Assembly (NCBI GenBank): GCA_014359475.1 | Contig: JACIZI010000009.1 | Span: forward strand, 1-64,000 | Direction: 5' to 3' | Length of the DNA stretch: 64,000 nt | Origin: Marinobacter sp. | Lineage (GTDB): Bacteria > Pseudomonadota > Gammaproteobacteria > Pseudomonadales > Oleiphilaceae | Part shown: positions 31,512 through 40,501 of the stretch, one piece after another | How the letters are laid out: each line of letters opens with the position of its first letter | Position numbering within the stretch: position 1 is the first letter of the stretch | Program-made: the position numbers and the translations under genes | Notes under the pieces: model-generated | Seen by the model: only the letters and a program-made list of their open reading frames with translations | The model's database searches: none | Told to the model about the DNA's origin: nothing

Positions 31512-32501
31512 ATGCGTCTGATCCGGGGGCTGACCAACCTCAAACACCTGTCCGGGCAGGACTCGTCACCACTGGCCAACGGCTGTGTGGCCACCATCGG
31601 CAATTTTGACGGGGTCCACCGGGGGCACCAGGCCATCATTGAGCAAGTGGTCAGAAAATCCCGGGCGCTGGGTGTGCCGTCCGTGGTGACGATTTTTGAA
31701 CCACAACCCCGGGAGTACTTCCAGGGCCGTGAGGCACCACCCCGGCTGACCGCCTTTCGGCAGAAGTTCGAGGCATTGCTGGCGGCGGGCATCGACATGG
31801 TGCTGTGCATCCGCTTCAACGGGCAGTTCCGCAGCTATACCGCCATGGGCTTTATCGATGATGTGTTGCTCAACGGGCTGGGCGTGCGTCATCTGGTGGT
31901 GGGTGACGACTTCCGTTTCGGTTGCGACCGGGCCGGGGATTTCTCCCTGCTCAGTGCCGTGGGCAGCAAAGAGGGCTTTTCCGTCGAGAATACCAGCACG
32001 GTGACCGTTGGCGGGGAACGCGTCAGCAGCAGCCGTATCCGGGAATGCCTGGCGGATGGCCGGCTGAGAGAGGCGGAACAGTTGCTGGGCCATCCCTACC
32101 GGATTCGCGGCCGGGTCGTGTATGGCCGGCAACTGGGGCGTAAACTGGACGCCCCCACGGCGAATGTGCTGTTAGCGCAGATGCCGGCCCTGGAAGGGGT
32201 GTATGTGGTGGCCTGCACCCTGGAGTCCGGCCAGACCCGGGATGGTGTCGCCAATATTGGCCTGCGCCCCACGGTAGACGGCAAGCAGCCCTCGCTGGAG
32301 GTGCACCTGCTGGACTTTTCCGGCGACCTCTACGGTCAGCATATCGAGACGGTATTCCGCCACCGGTTGCGGGAAGAAATCCGCTTTGATTCCATTGACG
32401 ACCTGAAGGCGCAGATTGCCCGGGATTTCGACCACGGCCGGGCCTGGATTGCCGCCAACGGCTCCATGGAATCGCAGGCCCTGAGCGATACAACCAACTG
32501 A
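31512..32501 (+). CDS. ribF: Bifunctional riboflavin kinase/FAD synthetase
   Basis: Converts riboflavin to FMN and FMN to FAD. The N-terminal nucleotidyltransferase domain carries [11 protein letters not shown] (HIGH-like) and the SSSRIRECL motif. The C-terminal flavokinase domain carries the [11 protein letters not shown] segment, where P-T-A-N binds ATP/Mg. Length is 329 residues. It lies between murJ and ileS, the conserved murJ-ribF-ileS-lspA order, with 29 bp to ileS. Confidence 0.97.
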   Translation: MRLIRGLTNLKHLSGQDSSPLANGCVATIGNFDGVHRGHQAIIEQVVRKSRALGVPSVVTIFEPQPREYFQGREAPPRLTAFRQKFEALLAAGIDMVLCIRFNGQFRSYTAMGFIDDVLLNGLGVRHLVVGDDFRFGCDRAGDFSLLSAVGSKEGFSVENTSTVTVGGERVSSSRIRECLADGRLREAEQLLGHPYRIRGRVVYGRQLGRKLDAPTANVLLAQMPALEGVYVVACTLESGQTRDGVANIGLRPTVDGKQPSLEVHLLDFSGDLYGQHIETVFRHRLREEIRFDSIDDLKAQIARDFDHGRAWIAANGSMESQALSDTTN

Positions 32502-32530
32502 CCACTGACCAGAGAGCACGCACACAGACC

Positions 32531-35350
32531 ATGAGCGACTACAAGCACACACTGAATCTGCCGGAAACCGCCTTCCCCATGCGCGGCAACCTGGCCAAGC
32601 GTGAGCCGGACATGCTCAGGCGCTGGCAGGACATGGACCTGTACGGCAACCTGCGCAAACAGCGTGAGGGCCGGGACAAGTTCATCCTCCACGATGGCCC
32701 TCCCTACGCCAACGGCAGCATTCACATTGGTCATGCGGTCAACAAGATTCTCAAGGACATGATCGTCAAATCCCGTGGCTTTATGGGCTATGACGCCCCC
32801 TACGTGCCCGGCTGGGACTGTCACGGCCTGCCCATCGAACACAAGGTGGAGCAGGAAATCGGCAAGGCCGGCGACAAGGTGGACTACAAGACCTTCCGCC
32901 AGGCCTGCCGTGACTACGCGACTAAACAGATTGCCGGGCAGAAAGAAGATTTTATCCGCCTGGGTGTGATGGGTGAGTGGGACAAACCCTACCTCACCAT
33001 GGATCCGAAGGTGGAAGCCGGCATCGTCCGGGCGCTGGGCAAGATCGTCGGGAAAGGCCACCTGGTGCGTGGCTTCAAACCGGTTTACTGGAGCGTGGTG
33101 GGTCAGTCCGCGCTGGCAGAAGCCGAGGTTGAGTACCAGGACAAGACTTCCACCCAGATTGATGTGCGCTTTACCGCTGTGGAGCAGGACAAGGCGTTGT
33201 CTGCGTTTGGTGGCGACCAGGGCAAAGGCCCGGTGTCTGTGGTGATCTGGACCACCACGCCCTGGACCATTCCCGCCAACCAGGCGGTGTCCCTCAACCC
33301 AGAGCTGGAATACAGCCTGGTGCAGGTGGACGCGGGGCAGGGCGCAGAGCGCATGATCCTGGCCACCGGTATGGTTGAAGGCATCATGGCCCGCTGGGGC
33401 ATCGATCACTTTGAGGTGCTTGCCCACTGCAAGGGGGCGGACCTGGAAAACCTTAAGCTGCAGCACCCTGTGTATGACAAGCAGGTGCCGCTGATCCTGG
33501 GCGACCACGTCTCTCTCGATGCCGGTACCGGTGCGGTCCACACCGCCCCGGACCACGGCATGGAAGACTTTGAAGTGGGCAAGGCCTACGGCATCGGCAC
33601 CATCAGCCTGGTGCAGGCGGATGGTACCTACACCAGCGCTGCGGGCGAATTTGCCGGGGTGCATGTGTACAAGGCCGACGACCCGGTGTGCGAGGCACTG
33701 CAGCGGGAAGGAAAACTGGTTCACTCCGAGAAATTCCGCCATAGCTATCCCCACTGCTGGCGCACCAAGACCCCGCTGATCTACCGGGCCACGCCCCAGT
33801 GGTTTATCAGTATGGACAAGAACAACCTGCGGGCCGATGCCCTGGAAGCCATCAAGGGCGTGCGCTGGGTGCCGTCCTGGGGTCAGAACCGCATCGAGGC
33901 CATGTTCGAGCAGTCCCCGGACTGGTGTATCTCGCGCCAGCGCACCTGGGGCGTGCCGATCACCCTGTTTGTACACAAGGAAACCCAGGACCTGCACCCG
34001 GACACCGGCGCACTGATCGAAAAGGCTGCCCAGGCCATCGAGAAAGACGGCATTGACGCCTGGTACGACCTGGACCCGGCCGACCTGCTGGGCAGCGATG
34101 CAGACCAGTACGAGAAAGTGACCGACACCCTGGACGTGTGGTTCGATTCCGGTGTTACCCATGAATCCGTGCTGCGCGCCCGCCCGGAGCTGGGCCAGTT
34201 CCCCGCGGATATGTACCTGGAAGGCAGCGACCAGCACCGCGGCTGGTTCCAGTCCTCCCTGAAAACCTCCATCGCCATGAACGGTGTTGCACCGTACAAG
34301 CAAGTCCTGACCCACGGCTTCACCGTGGATGGCAACGGCCGCAAGATGTCCAAGTCCCTGGGCAACGTGATCGCGCCCCAGGAGGTCATGAACGAACTGG
34401 GTGCCGACATCCTGCGCCTGTGGGTCGCCGCCACCGATTACAGCGGCGAGATGACCGTCTCCCGGGACATCCTCAAACAGACCGCCGACGGTTATCGCCG
34501 TATCCGTAACACCGCCCGCTTCCTGCTCAGCAACCTGACCGGCTTCGATCCGGAGCAGCACAGCGTGGCACCGGAAAACATGATCGCCCTGGACCGCTGG
34601 ATGGTGGATCGCGCCCTTGAGCTGCAGTGGGAGCTGGACCAGGATTACCAGAACTACGCATTCCTGCGGGCCTATCAGAAAATCTACAACTTCTGCGAAG
34701 CCACCCTGGGCGGCTTCTACCTCGACATCATCAAGGACCGCCAGTACACCACCCGGGCGGATAGCCTGGCCCGCCGCTCCTGCCAGACTGCCCTTTATCA
34801 AGTGGCGGAAGCCCTGGTGCGCTGGATTGCGCCGATCCTGAGCTTTACCGCCGATGAAATCTGGCAGCACCTGCCCGGCAAGCGCAGTGAAACCGTGTTT
34901 TACGAAACCTGGTACGAAGGCCTGACCGCCCTGCCGGAGAACGCCGAACTGGGCCGGGATTACTGGCGGCGCATCTACGATGTGAAGGAAGCCGTCAACA
35001 AACGCCTGGAAGACGCCCGCGGCCGTGGCGACATCAAGGGCTCACTCACCGCGGAAGTCACCCTCTACTGCGAAGGTACCCTGGCGGAAGACCTGAAGCA
35101 CCTGGGCGAGGAACTGCGCTTCGTACTGATCACCTCGGAAGCCGAAGTGCGGCCACTGGCGGAAGCCGGCGACGCAGAGCGCACGGAGCTGGAAGGGCTG
35201 AAGGTCAGGGTCACCCGCTCCGGCAACACCAAGTGCGAGCGTTGCTGGCATCACCGCCCGGACGTGGGGCAGAACGACCAGTACAGCGACCTGTGCGGCC
35301 GCTGCGTCACCAACATCGAAGGTCCGGGTGAAACCCGCACCTACGCCTGA
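32531..35350 (+). CDS. ileS: Isoleucyl-tRNA synthetase
   Basis: Charges tRNA-Ile. The class I HIGH motif is at 65-68 (GSIHIGHAV) and KMSKS at 605-609. The CP1 editing domain includes the [14 protein letters not shown] motif, and the C-terminus has a zinc ribbon (CERCWHHRP and CGRCVTN). Length is 939 residues, consistent with the bacterial type. Seven bases separate its stop from the lspA RBS region, indicating the same transcript. Confidence 0.98.
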   Translation: MSDYKHTLNLPETAFPMRGNLAKREPDMLRRWQDMDLYGNLRKQREGRDKFILHDGPPYANGSIHIGHAVNKILKDMIVKSRGFMGYDAPYVPGWDCHGLPIEHKVEQEIGKAGDKVDYKTFRQACRDYATKQIAGQKEDFIRLGVMGEWDKPYLTMDPKVEAGIVRALGKIVGKGHLVRGFKPVYWSVVGQSALAEAEVEYQDKTSTQIDVRFTAVEQDKALSAFGGDQGKGPVSVVIWTTTPWTIPANQAVSLNPELEYSLVQVDAGQGAERMILATGMVEGIMARWGIDHFEVLAHCKGADLENLKLQHPVYDKQVPLILGDHVSLDAGTGAVHTAPDHGMEDFEVGKAYGIGTISLVQADGTYTSAAGEFAGVHVYKADDPVCEALQREGKLVHSEKFRHSYPHCWRTKTPLIYRATPQWFISMDKNNLRADALEAIKGVRWVPSWGQNRIEAMFEQSPDWCISRQRTWGVPITLFVHKETQDLHPDTGALIEKAAQAIEKDGIDAWYDLDPADLLGSDADQYEKVTDTLDVWFDSGVTHESVLRARPELGQFPADMYLEGSDQHRGWFQSSLKTSIAMNGVAPYKQVLTHGFTVDGNGRKMSKSLGNVIAPQEVMNELGADILRLWVAATDYSGEMTVSRDILKQTADGYRRIRNTARFLLSNLTGFDPEQHSVAPENMIALDRWMVDRALELQWELDQDYQNYAFLRAYQKIYNFCEATLGGFYLDIIKDRQYTTRADSLARRSCQTALYQVAEALVRWIAPILSFTADEIWQHLPGKRSETVFYETWYEGLTALPENAELGRDYWRRIYDVKEAVNKRLEDARGRGDIKGSLTAEVTLYCEGTLAEDLKHLGEELRFVLITSEAEVRPLAEAGDAERTELEGLKVRVTRSGNTKCERCWHHRPDVGQNDQYSDLCGRCVTNIEGPGETRTYA

Positions 35351-35362
35351 CCCGGAGCAACC

Positions 35363-35893
35363 ATGGAAACGGCCATGAACAGCATGCAAACAGCCGACAG
35401 CAAACTCCGCTGGCTCTGGCTATCGGTACTGGTGATCGCACTGGACCTGGGCACCAAAGCTCTGGCCACCGCCATGCTCACCTACGCCGAACCGGTGGCG
35501 GTCATGCCCATGTTCAACCTCACCCTGCTGCACAACACCGGTGCTGCGTTCAGCTTCCTGGCCGGTGCCGACGGGTGGCAACGCTGGTTCTTCGTGGCCC
35601 TGGCCGTTGTGGTCAGCGTGGTGCTGGTGATCTGGCTGAAAGGCCTCAAACGGGAAGAAACCTGGACTGCCATCGCCATCGCCCTGATACTGGGCGGAGC
35701 CATCGGCAACGTCTACGACCGCGTGGTGCACGGCTACGTCGTCGACTTTCTGCACGTCTACTGGCAAAACTGGCACTTCCCGGCCTTCAATCTGGCCGAC
35801 ACCGCCATCACCATCGGCGCCGGCATGATGATACTGGACATATTCCGCAAACCGGCCACGGACGGGGACGACCACAGGAGCGACCACAGCTGA
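35363..35893 (+). CDS. lspA: Lipoprotein signal peptidase (signal peptidase II)
   Basis: An inner-membrane aspartyl protease that cleaves signal peptides of prolipoproteins. Four hydrophobic segments are visible. The two catalytic aspartates sit in the conserved [16 protein letters not shown] and FNLADTAI segments. Length is 176 residues from ATG 35363; an internal ATG at 35384 is also possible. Its stop shares one base with the fkpB start (TGATG). Confidence 0.97.
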   Translation: METAMNSMQTADSKLRWLWLSVLVIALDLGTKALATAMLTYAEPVAVMPMFNLTLLHNTGAAFSFLAGADGWQRWFFVALAVVVSVVLVIWLKGLKREETWTAIAIALILGGAIGNVYDRVVHGYVVDFLHVYWQNWHFPAFNLADTAITIGAGMMILDIFRKPATDGDDHRSDHS

Positions 35894-36345
35894 TGAACGA
35901 CCTCCCCATCGACAAGGGCACCAAAGTAACACTGCACTTCGCCCTCAAATTCACCGACGGCCAGATCGTGGACTCCACCTTCGAAAAGGCCCCGGCCACC
36001 CTGGAAATAGGCGACGACAACCTCCCGGAAAACTTCGAAGCCTACCTGCTGGGCCTCAAAGCCGGCGACCGGGAAACCTTCGAAGTGCCCCCGGAAAAAG
36101 CCTTCGGCCAGCACAACCCCAGCAACGTGCAAAGCTTCAAACGCCACGAATTCAGCGCCGACATGGTGCTGGAACCCGGCGTAGTCGTCTCCTTCGCCGA
36201 TGCCCGCCAGCAGGAACTGCCGGGCGTGGTCAGCCGGGTGGAAGGGGATGAAGTGGACGTGGACTTTAACCACCCGCTGTCCGGGCGTACACTGATTTTT
36301 GAGGTGGAAATTATTGATGTGGAGCCTGCCGGTACAACCCACTGA
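35893..36345 (+). CDS. fkpB: FKBP-type peptidyl-prolyl isomerase, FkpB/SlpA type
   Basis: A 150-residue cytosolic SlyD-like prolyl isomerase and chaperone. The FKBP fold is interrupted by an insert-in-flap domain (residues about 70-120). FALKFTDGQIVDST, VPPEKAFGQHNP and VDFNHPLSGRTLIFEVEI are typical. Unlike SlyD there is no His-rich tail. The start shares one base with the lspA stop. Gene order lspA-fkpB-ispH is conserved; here repeat copy R3 separates it from ispH. Confidence 0.95.
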   Translation: MNDLPIDKGTKVTLHFALKFTDGQIVDSTFEKAPATLEIGDDNLPENFEAYLLGLKAGDRETFEVPPEKAFGQHNPSNVQSFKRHEFSADMVLEPGVVVSFADARQQELPGVVSRVEGDEVDVDFNHPLSGRTLIFEVEIIDVEPAGTTH

Positions 36346-36360
36346 GTATTGATAGACGGC

Positions 36361-36414
36361 AGGCCGAAGATGAAGTGAGCCGACCTTTCGGAAGGCTGCG
36401 GATGAAGTAAGCCG
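36361..36414. repeat. Imperfect direct repeat before element R3
   Basis: Two 22-bp units, 36361-36382 (AGGCCGAAGATGAAGTGAGC onward) and 36393-36414, agree at about 18 of 22 positions with a 32-bp period. They abut the outer stem of R3. Confidence 0.6.
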
Positions 36415-36603
36415 GTGGAGGGGGAGGTGGTTTCCGGAACCGTCTCTGGCCATGGATGGCCAGAGCCGAGCCCTACAGGGGTGAGGCCGAGCGTTTATGA
36501 AGCGAAGCTTCATGCGACAGACTCACGACCGCAATCTGTGATTGCGGGCCGGACCCGCTTGCGGGGATTCACGGGCGTGTCCCGAAAACAGCCCCCTCCA
36601 CCG
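36413..36603 (+). repeat. Structured intergenic repeat, expanded copy R3
   Basis: The outer stem begins with 12 perfect pairs (36413-36424 with 36592-36603) and then continues imperfectly. Hairpin 1 (CTCTGGCC, loop ATGGAT, GGCCAGAG) and the CCGAGCCC and TTCACGGGCGTG flanks match the other copies. Hairpin 2 is replaced by about 85 bp containing three extra hairpins: ATGAAGC/GCTTCAT (36497-36513), CGCAATC/GATTGCG (36530-36546) and CCCGC/GCGGG (36554-36565). It lies 68 bp after fkpB. Confidence 0.85.
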
Positions 36604-36642
36604 CCGGCGGGCGACATACTCCAACACATTCCGGATCATAAG

Positions 36643-37596
36643 ATGCAAATCAAACTGGCAAACCCCAGAGGCTTCTGCGCCGGCGTAGACCGCGCCATCG
36701 AAATCGTCAACCGCGCCCTGGATGTCTACGGTGCCCCCATCTACGTGCGCCACGAAGTCGTCCACAACAAGTTCGTGGTGGACAACCTCCGCAACCGCGG
36801 CGCCATCTTCGTCGACGAACTCCACGAAGTGCCGGACGACAAGCTCGTGATCTTCAGCGCCCATGGCGTTTCCCAGGCCGTCCAGAACGAAGCCGCCGAA
36901 CGGAGTCTCAAAGTCTTCGATGCCACCTGCCCGCTGGTCACCAAAGTACACCTGGAAGTCATGCGCTACAGCCGCGATGGCCGGGAATGCATACTGATCG
37001 GCCACCAGGGTCACCCGGAAGTGGAAGGCACCATGGGCCAGTATGACAGCAGCAACGGCGGAGCCATCTACCTGGTGGAAGACGAAGCCGATGTGGCGAA
37101 ACTGGAAGTCAAAGATCCCACCCGGCTCTCCTACGTCACCCAGACCACCCTCTCCATGGACGACACCGCGCGGGTGATCGACGCACTGCGCGCCCGCTTC
37201 CCCGAAATCCAGGGGCCCCGCAAGGACGACATCTGCTACGCCACCCAGAACCGCCAGGATGCGGTCAAACAACTGGCCGGCGACTGCGATCTGATGCTGG
37301 TGGTAGGCTCCCCCAACAGCTCCAACTCCAACCGCCTGCGGGAACTGGCCGAACGCATGGGCACCCCCGCCCACCTGATCGACGAAGCCGGCCAGATTGA
37401 CCCCGCCTGGCTGGAAGGCAAACAGTCCATCGGCGTCACCGCCGGCGCCTCCGCCCCGGAAGTGCTGGTTAACGATGTCATCAGCCGCCTGCGGGAACTG
37501 GGTGGTCAGACTCCGGAAGAGATCGACGGCCGGGAAGAGAATATCGTCTTCTCCATGCCCCGTGAGCTGCGGATTGATGCGGTGAACCTGGGCTGA
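36643..37596 (+). CDS. ispH: 4-hydroxy-3-methylbut-2-enyl diphosphate reductase
   Basis: The last enzyme of the MEP isoprenoid pathway, reducing HMBPP to IPP and DMAPP with a 4Fe-4S cluster. The three cluster cysteines lie in [23 protein letters not shown] and [26 protein letters not shown] is also diagnostic. Length is 317 residues from ATG 36643 ([14 protein letters not shown]); the frame is open further upstream only because it reads through R3. A terminator follows. Confidence 0.98.
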   Translation: MQIKLANPRGFCAGVDRAIEIVNRALDVYGAPIYVRHEVVHNKFVVDNLRNRGAIFVDELHEVPDDKLVIFSAHGVSQAVQNEAAERSLKVFDATCPLVTKVHLEVMRYSRDGRECILIGHQGHPEVEGTMGQYDSSNGGAIYLVEDEADVAKLEVKDPTRLSYVTQTTLSMDDTARVIDALRARFPEIQGPRKDDICYATQNRQDAVKQLAGDCDLMLVVGSPNSSNSNRLRELAERMGTPAHLIDEAGQIDPAWLEGKQSIGVTAGASAPEVLVNDVISRLRELGGQTPEEIDGREENIVFSMPRELRIDAVNLG

Positions 37597-37608
37597 TAGC
37601 GCCATCTC

Positions 37609-37650
37609 AGAAGCCCTGTGCCGGTGATGATCGGCAGGGCTTCTGTTTTG
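37609..37650 (+). terminator. Intrinsic terminator after ispH
   Basis: AGAAGCCCTG pairs with CAGGGCTTCT, extended inward by GCCG/CGGC, and is followed by GTTTTG. It closes the murJ-to-ispH block ahead of the pilin operon. Confidence 0.85.
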
Positions 37651-37686
37651 TGCTCCCTCCCGCCTCTCACCGCCTCCTCCCCGAGC

Positions 37687-37708
37687 AAATGTGACGTTCG
37701 TCACGAAT
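37687..37708. promoter_or_regulatory. CRP/Vfr-like binding site upstream of the minor-pilin operon
   Basis: AAATGTGA, a 6-bp centre (CGTTCG) and TCACGAAT form a near-perfect match to the CRP consensus; the core GTGACG-TT-CGTCAC is a perfect palindrome. It lies about 110 bp before fimU. Vfr, the CRP homologue, controls type IV pili in Pseudomonas aeruginosa. Confidence 0.65.
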
Positions 37709-37753
37709 CATCTTCCTATGCCACCGCTTGTCCCCCGATAAAAACCGCTTGTC
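37694..37753 (+). promoter_or_regulatory. Three AlgR-like nonamers upstream of fimU
   Basis: ACGTTCGTC (37694-37702), CCGCTTGTC (37724-37732) and CCGCTTGTC (37745-37753) resemble the Pseudomonas AlgR site CCGTTCGTC / CCGTTTGTC. The spacings of 30 and 21 bp are close to whole helical turns. In P. aeruginosa AlgR activates the fimU operon. The first copy overlaps the CRP-like palindrome. Confidence 0.5.
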
Positions 37754-37818
37754 GCCTCCCTGTGGCAGGGTGGTTAACCTGTAGTTAATCTTCCAACAAG
37801 TCAGACTGGAAGAGAACT

Positions 37819-38310
37819 ATGAGGATGTGGCGCAGGAATTCCGGCTTTACGCTAATTGAACTGATGATCGTGGTGACACTGGTCGCCATTATCGCCACCA
37901 TCGCCGTGCCCAGTTTTCAGGGGCTGGTGGAGAGTAATCGTCAGAAATCCACGACCAACTCGGTCCTTGGCATACTGAACTATGCCCGCTCTGAGGCTGT
38001 CCGGCGCGGGGAGCCGGTTGCGGTTCGAGCTGTGAATGGTTCCCTTCAGAACGGTCTTGAAGTGGTCTACACCGGAGACGATGGAGCCGAGAACATCCTC
38101 AGAACGACGGATCCCATGCCCGGCTCCGTTGCGTTAACAAAAATCTCGGGAGACATGCCGGTATTCAGGGGGGATGGAATGAAGAACCGGCAACTGAACG
38201 CCCGGTCTGAATTCAAAATCTGCCCTGGCAATGGCGACCCGGGGGAGAAAATAGTTGTAAATGCCGGGGGGCAGACCAATCGTTCAACCGATCCCGCAAC
38301 CTGCCCATAG
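37819..38310 (+). CDS. fimU: Minor pilin FimU/GspH-like
   Basis: A type IV pilus minor pilin with a class III leader: MRMWRRNSG cleaved before Phe, with Glu at +5 (FTLIE) and a long hydrophobic helix. Length is 163 residues. The C-terminal globular part has two cysteines (KICPGNG and ATCP) and a GspH-like core. It begins a six-gene minor-pilin operon; in Pseudomonas such genes encode a priming complex at the pilus tip with PilY1. RBS GGAAGAGA is present. FimU and FimT are hard to tell apart by sequence alone; the position at the head of pilVWXY1E favours FimU. Confidence 0.88.
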   Translation: MRMWRRNSGFTLIELMIVVTLVAIIATIAVPSFQGLVESNRQKSTTNSVLGILNYARSEAVRRGEPVAVRAVNGSLQNGLEVVYTGDDGAENILRTTDPMPGSVALTKISGDMPVFRGDGMKNRQLNARSEFKICPGNGDPGEKIVVNAGGQTNRSTDPATCP

Positions 38311-38352
38311 GCATTTTTATCAACGGCTTCAGAAATGTTCAGGGTGAAAAAG

Positions 38353-38772
38353 ATGAACAGAACACAACGCGGACTGACCATGATCGAAGTGCTGGTGGCA
38401 CTGCTGGTGCTGGCTGTGGGTCTGCTCGGGGTGGCTGGCATGCAGACGATCTCGATGCAACAGACTCAGGGCGCGGACCGTCGCTCGGTGGCCGTGCTCC
38501 ACGCACAGAGCATGGCAGACGAAATACGGTCCAACCGGGGCATGCCGACAGCCGGTGTAAAAGCCGCTTGGCTCGCATCGGTGCAGGACGACCTGGGCGA
38601 CGATGCCACCGCTGCAGTGACCTCGGTAACGGCTGACAAGTCTGCAAAGGTAAGGCTCACCTGGACTGCCCGCAAAACCCAGTGGGATGACATCCCGGAA
38701 GGCCAGGAAGGAACCGAGGAAGACCTTCTTAACTACAACAAGTTTGAAGTGACGGTGAGGTACGCAAAATGA
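38353..38772 (+). CDS. pilV: Minor pilin PilV
   Basis: A 139-residue minor pilin with leader MNRTQRG, then LTMIEVLVALLVLAVGLLG with Glu at +5. The SMADEIRSNRGM segment after the helix is common to PilV proteins. ATG 38353 is preferred over 38335 because AGGGTG precedes it and the leader is of normal length. It overlaps pilW by 4 bp. Confidence 0.88.
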   Translation: MNRTQRGLTMIEVLVALLVLAVGLLGVAGMQTISMQQTQGADRRSVAVLHAQSMADEIRSNRGMPTAGVKAAWLASVQDDLGDDATAAVTSVTADKSAKVRLTWTARKTQWDDIPEGQEGTEEDLLNYNKFEVTVRYAK

Positions 38773-39884
38773 AGCCCATGCCAACACTGAACAGATTCCA
38801 GCGGGGGTTGTCGATCATTGAGCTGATGATTGCTCTGCTGCTGGGCTCCCTGCTGACTGTCGGCATGGTGCAGATCTTTACCTCTAACAGCCAGGCCTTC
38901 CAGATGTCTGAAGCGATCGCCCGCTCCCAGGAGTATGGACGTATTGCTTCCGAGATGCTGAGCCGTGAGGTTCGGGGAGCGGGTTATTACGGGTGCAATG
39001 GTCAGAATGTTGCTAGTAACCTCGCCGTAGAAGAAGGCGATGCCAACTGGGATCTGTACGACTATGCCGGTGGTCCGGCGGTCAGCTCCCTTGATCAGTG
39101 GCGGCCTGCCGCAGCTATTGACGGAACCGACATCCTGCATTTCAGCGGAATGGAAAGTTCCGGCATAGAGATTTACACCGACCAGCCGCCAACGGCAGCT
39201 TCGACCCATGTGACCAGCCGCAGTGGCCGCGGCCCGGCCAGTGAGCTGTCAGATGGCGACATCATCGCTATCACCGATTGTCAGGGTACCGATGTGGTTC
39301 AGATATCGAATATCCAGGGGGATGGCGAAGACCTCGAGGTTACCCTGGTGACCAACTCCGGAGGCGGGGCCTCTAAGGTACCAGGCAACGACTTTTCGGA
39401 CAATGTCTGTTCGAATACCGGCAATGCCGGTGCCGGCAATAACTGTCTGTCCAATGACTATGGCATTGGTGCCCAGATTCTCAAACCCTACAAACGCACC
39501 TATTTCATAGGTCCCAGTAGCGTGAGAGGCGAGGAACCTGCGCTGAAAATGGTGGAGTATAAAGGTGCGAGCTCTACAACCTTCGAAGTGGTAGAAGGGG
39601 TGATCGATTTGCAGGTGCGTTATGGCCTGTCGTCTGGTCCCGAACAGGCGGTCAGCAACTGGAAGGACGCCGACAACATGCAGACTTCCGACTGGGGTCT
39701 GGTTCGTTCCGCCAGAGTCAGTCTGCTGGTCCGGGGCGGCCCGGACAATCTGTTCGACGACAAAGCCACGGTCTGCTTTCCAGCCTGGACCGACTGCTCC
39801 GCAGGGGACAATTACACTGCGACCGACAACCGCATGTACCGGGTGTATTCCTTCACCACCAATGTGCGTAACAAATCGAGCTAA
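38769..39884 (+). CDS. pilW: Minor pilin PilW
   Basis: A 371-residue minor pilin, the largest of the set as usual for PilW. The leader is MKPMPTLNRFQRG, cleaved before Leu, with Glu at +5 (LSIIE). A long helix is followed by ARSQEYGRIASEMLSREVRGAGYYGC, typical of PilW. The globular domain has several cysteines that may form disulfides. ATGA overlap with pilV; 12 bp to pilX. Confidence 0.9.
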   Translation: MKPMPTLNRFQRGLSIIELMIALLLGSLLTVGMVQIFTSNSQAFQMSEAIARSQEYGRIASEMLSREVRGAGYYGCNGQNVASNLAVEEGDANWDLYDYAGGPAVSSLDQWRPAAAIDGTDILHFSGMESSGIEIYTDQPPTAASTHVTSRSGRGPASELSDGDIIAITDCQGTDVVQISNIQGDGEDLEVTLVTNSGGGASKVPGNDFSDNVCSNTGNAGAGNNCLSNDYGIGAQILKPYKRTYFIGPSSVRGEEPALKMVEYKGASSTTFEVVEGVIDLQVRYGLSSGPEQAVSNWKDADNMQTSDWGLVRSARVSLLVRGGPDNLFDDKATVCFPAWTDCSAGDNYTATDNRMYRVYSFTTNVRNKSS

Positions 39885-39896
39885 GGGGGACACGAA

Positions 39897-40481
39897 ATGA
39901 TTCACAGGCAAAAGGGCGTTGCCCTGCTGATGTCACTGGTGATTCTGCTGGTACTCTCCCTGCTGGCGACATCGTCCATGCAGAACTCGATCATGCAGGA
40001 GCGGATGTCTACTTCCAGCCGGGAGGGGCTGATGGCGCTTGAGGCTGCGGAGACTGCCTTGCGTGAGATAGAGGAGAATCTGGAAGGGTTGACTGCGCTT
40101 ACCGCGTTTGGAGCCAGTACAGGATTCTACGATACGGGGGATGCCCCCGGGGTTTTCGATAGTGCAACCTGGACCGGTTCCAAAAATGCGCTTGCTGCGA
40201 CTGAAGTCGACGGCATCACGCCCCGCTATTTTGTTGAATACCGGGGCCCGGTCTCCCTGACCCGTGATGGACAGGGCGGAAATGGCAAATATCTGCTGAA
40301 CCTGAATTTTGAAGGTAAGGGTAACCGCGATGGCGGCGGTGGTGCGGCGGGGCCAGGAGGGTCCGATATTATGGGCAAGGCTGAATCCATGCGTATTGTG
40401 GTGATGGCCCAGGGGCCGTCGGAGCAAAGCCGCAAAATCATTGAAGCCTACTACTTTGTCAGTGCCAAAAACTTCGAATAA
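39897..40481 (+). CDS. pilX: Minor pilin PilX
   Basis: A 194-residue minor pilin with leader MIHRQKG, then VALLMSLVILLVLSLLATSSM. The residue at +5 of the mature protein is Met rather than Glu, the same kind of substitution known for the GspK-type tip pseudopilins. The segment QERMSTSSREGLMALEAAETALREIE is characteristic of PilX. RBS AAGGGGG precedes the ATG. pilY1 follows directly. Confidence 0.88.
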   Translation: MIHRQKGVALLMSLVILLVLSLLATSSMQNSIMQERMSTSSREGLMALEAAETALREIEENLEGLTALTAFGASTGFYDTGDAPGVFDSATWTGSKNALAATEVDGITPRYFVEYRGPVSLTRDGQGGNGKYLLNLNFEGKGNRDGGGGAAGPGGSDIMGKAESMRIVVMAQGPSEQSRKIIEAYYFVSAKNFE

Positions 40482-40501
40482 GAAGGGTGAGGGTGACCGT
40501 T

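Noticed and set aside
32336..34870. Very long open frame antisense to ileS
   Set aside because: High GC with strong third-position bias opens the opposite frame; the translation has no recognisable domain and ileS is certain. The same applies to antisense frames over gltB, clpB, ilvB and radA.
36415..36642. N-terminal extension of ispH
   Set aside because: It merely reads through repeat R3; the conserved IspH start is at 36643.
37755..37780. Sigma-54 promoter for fimU (TGGCAG-GGTGG-TTAAC)
   Set aside because: The -24 half is acceptable but the -12 GC is missing.
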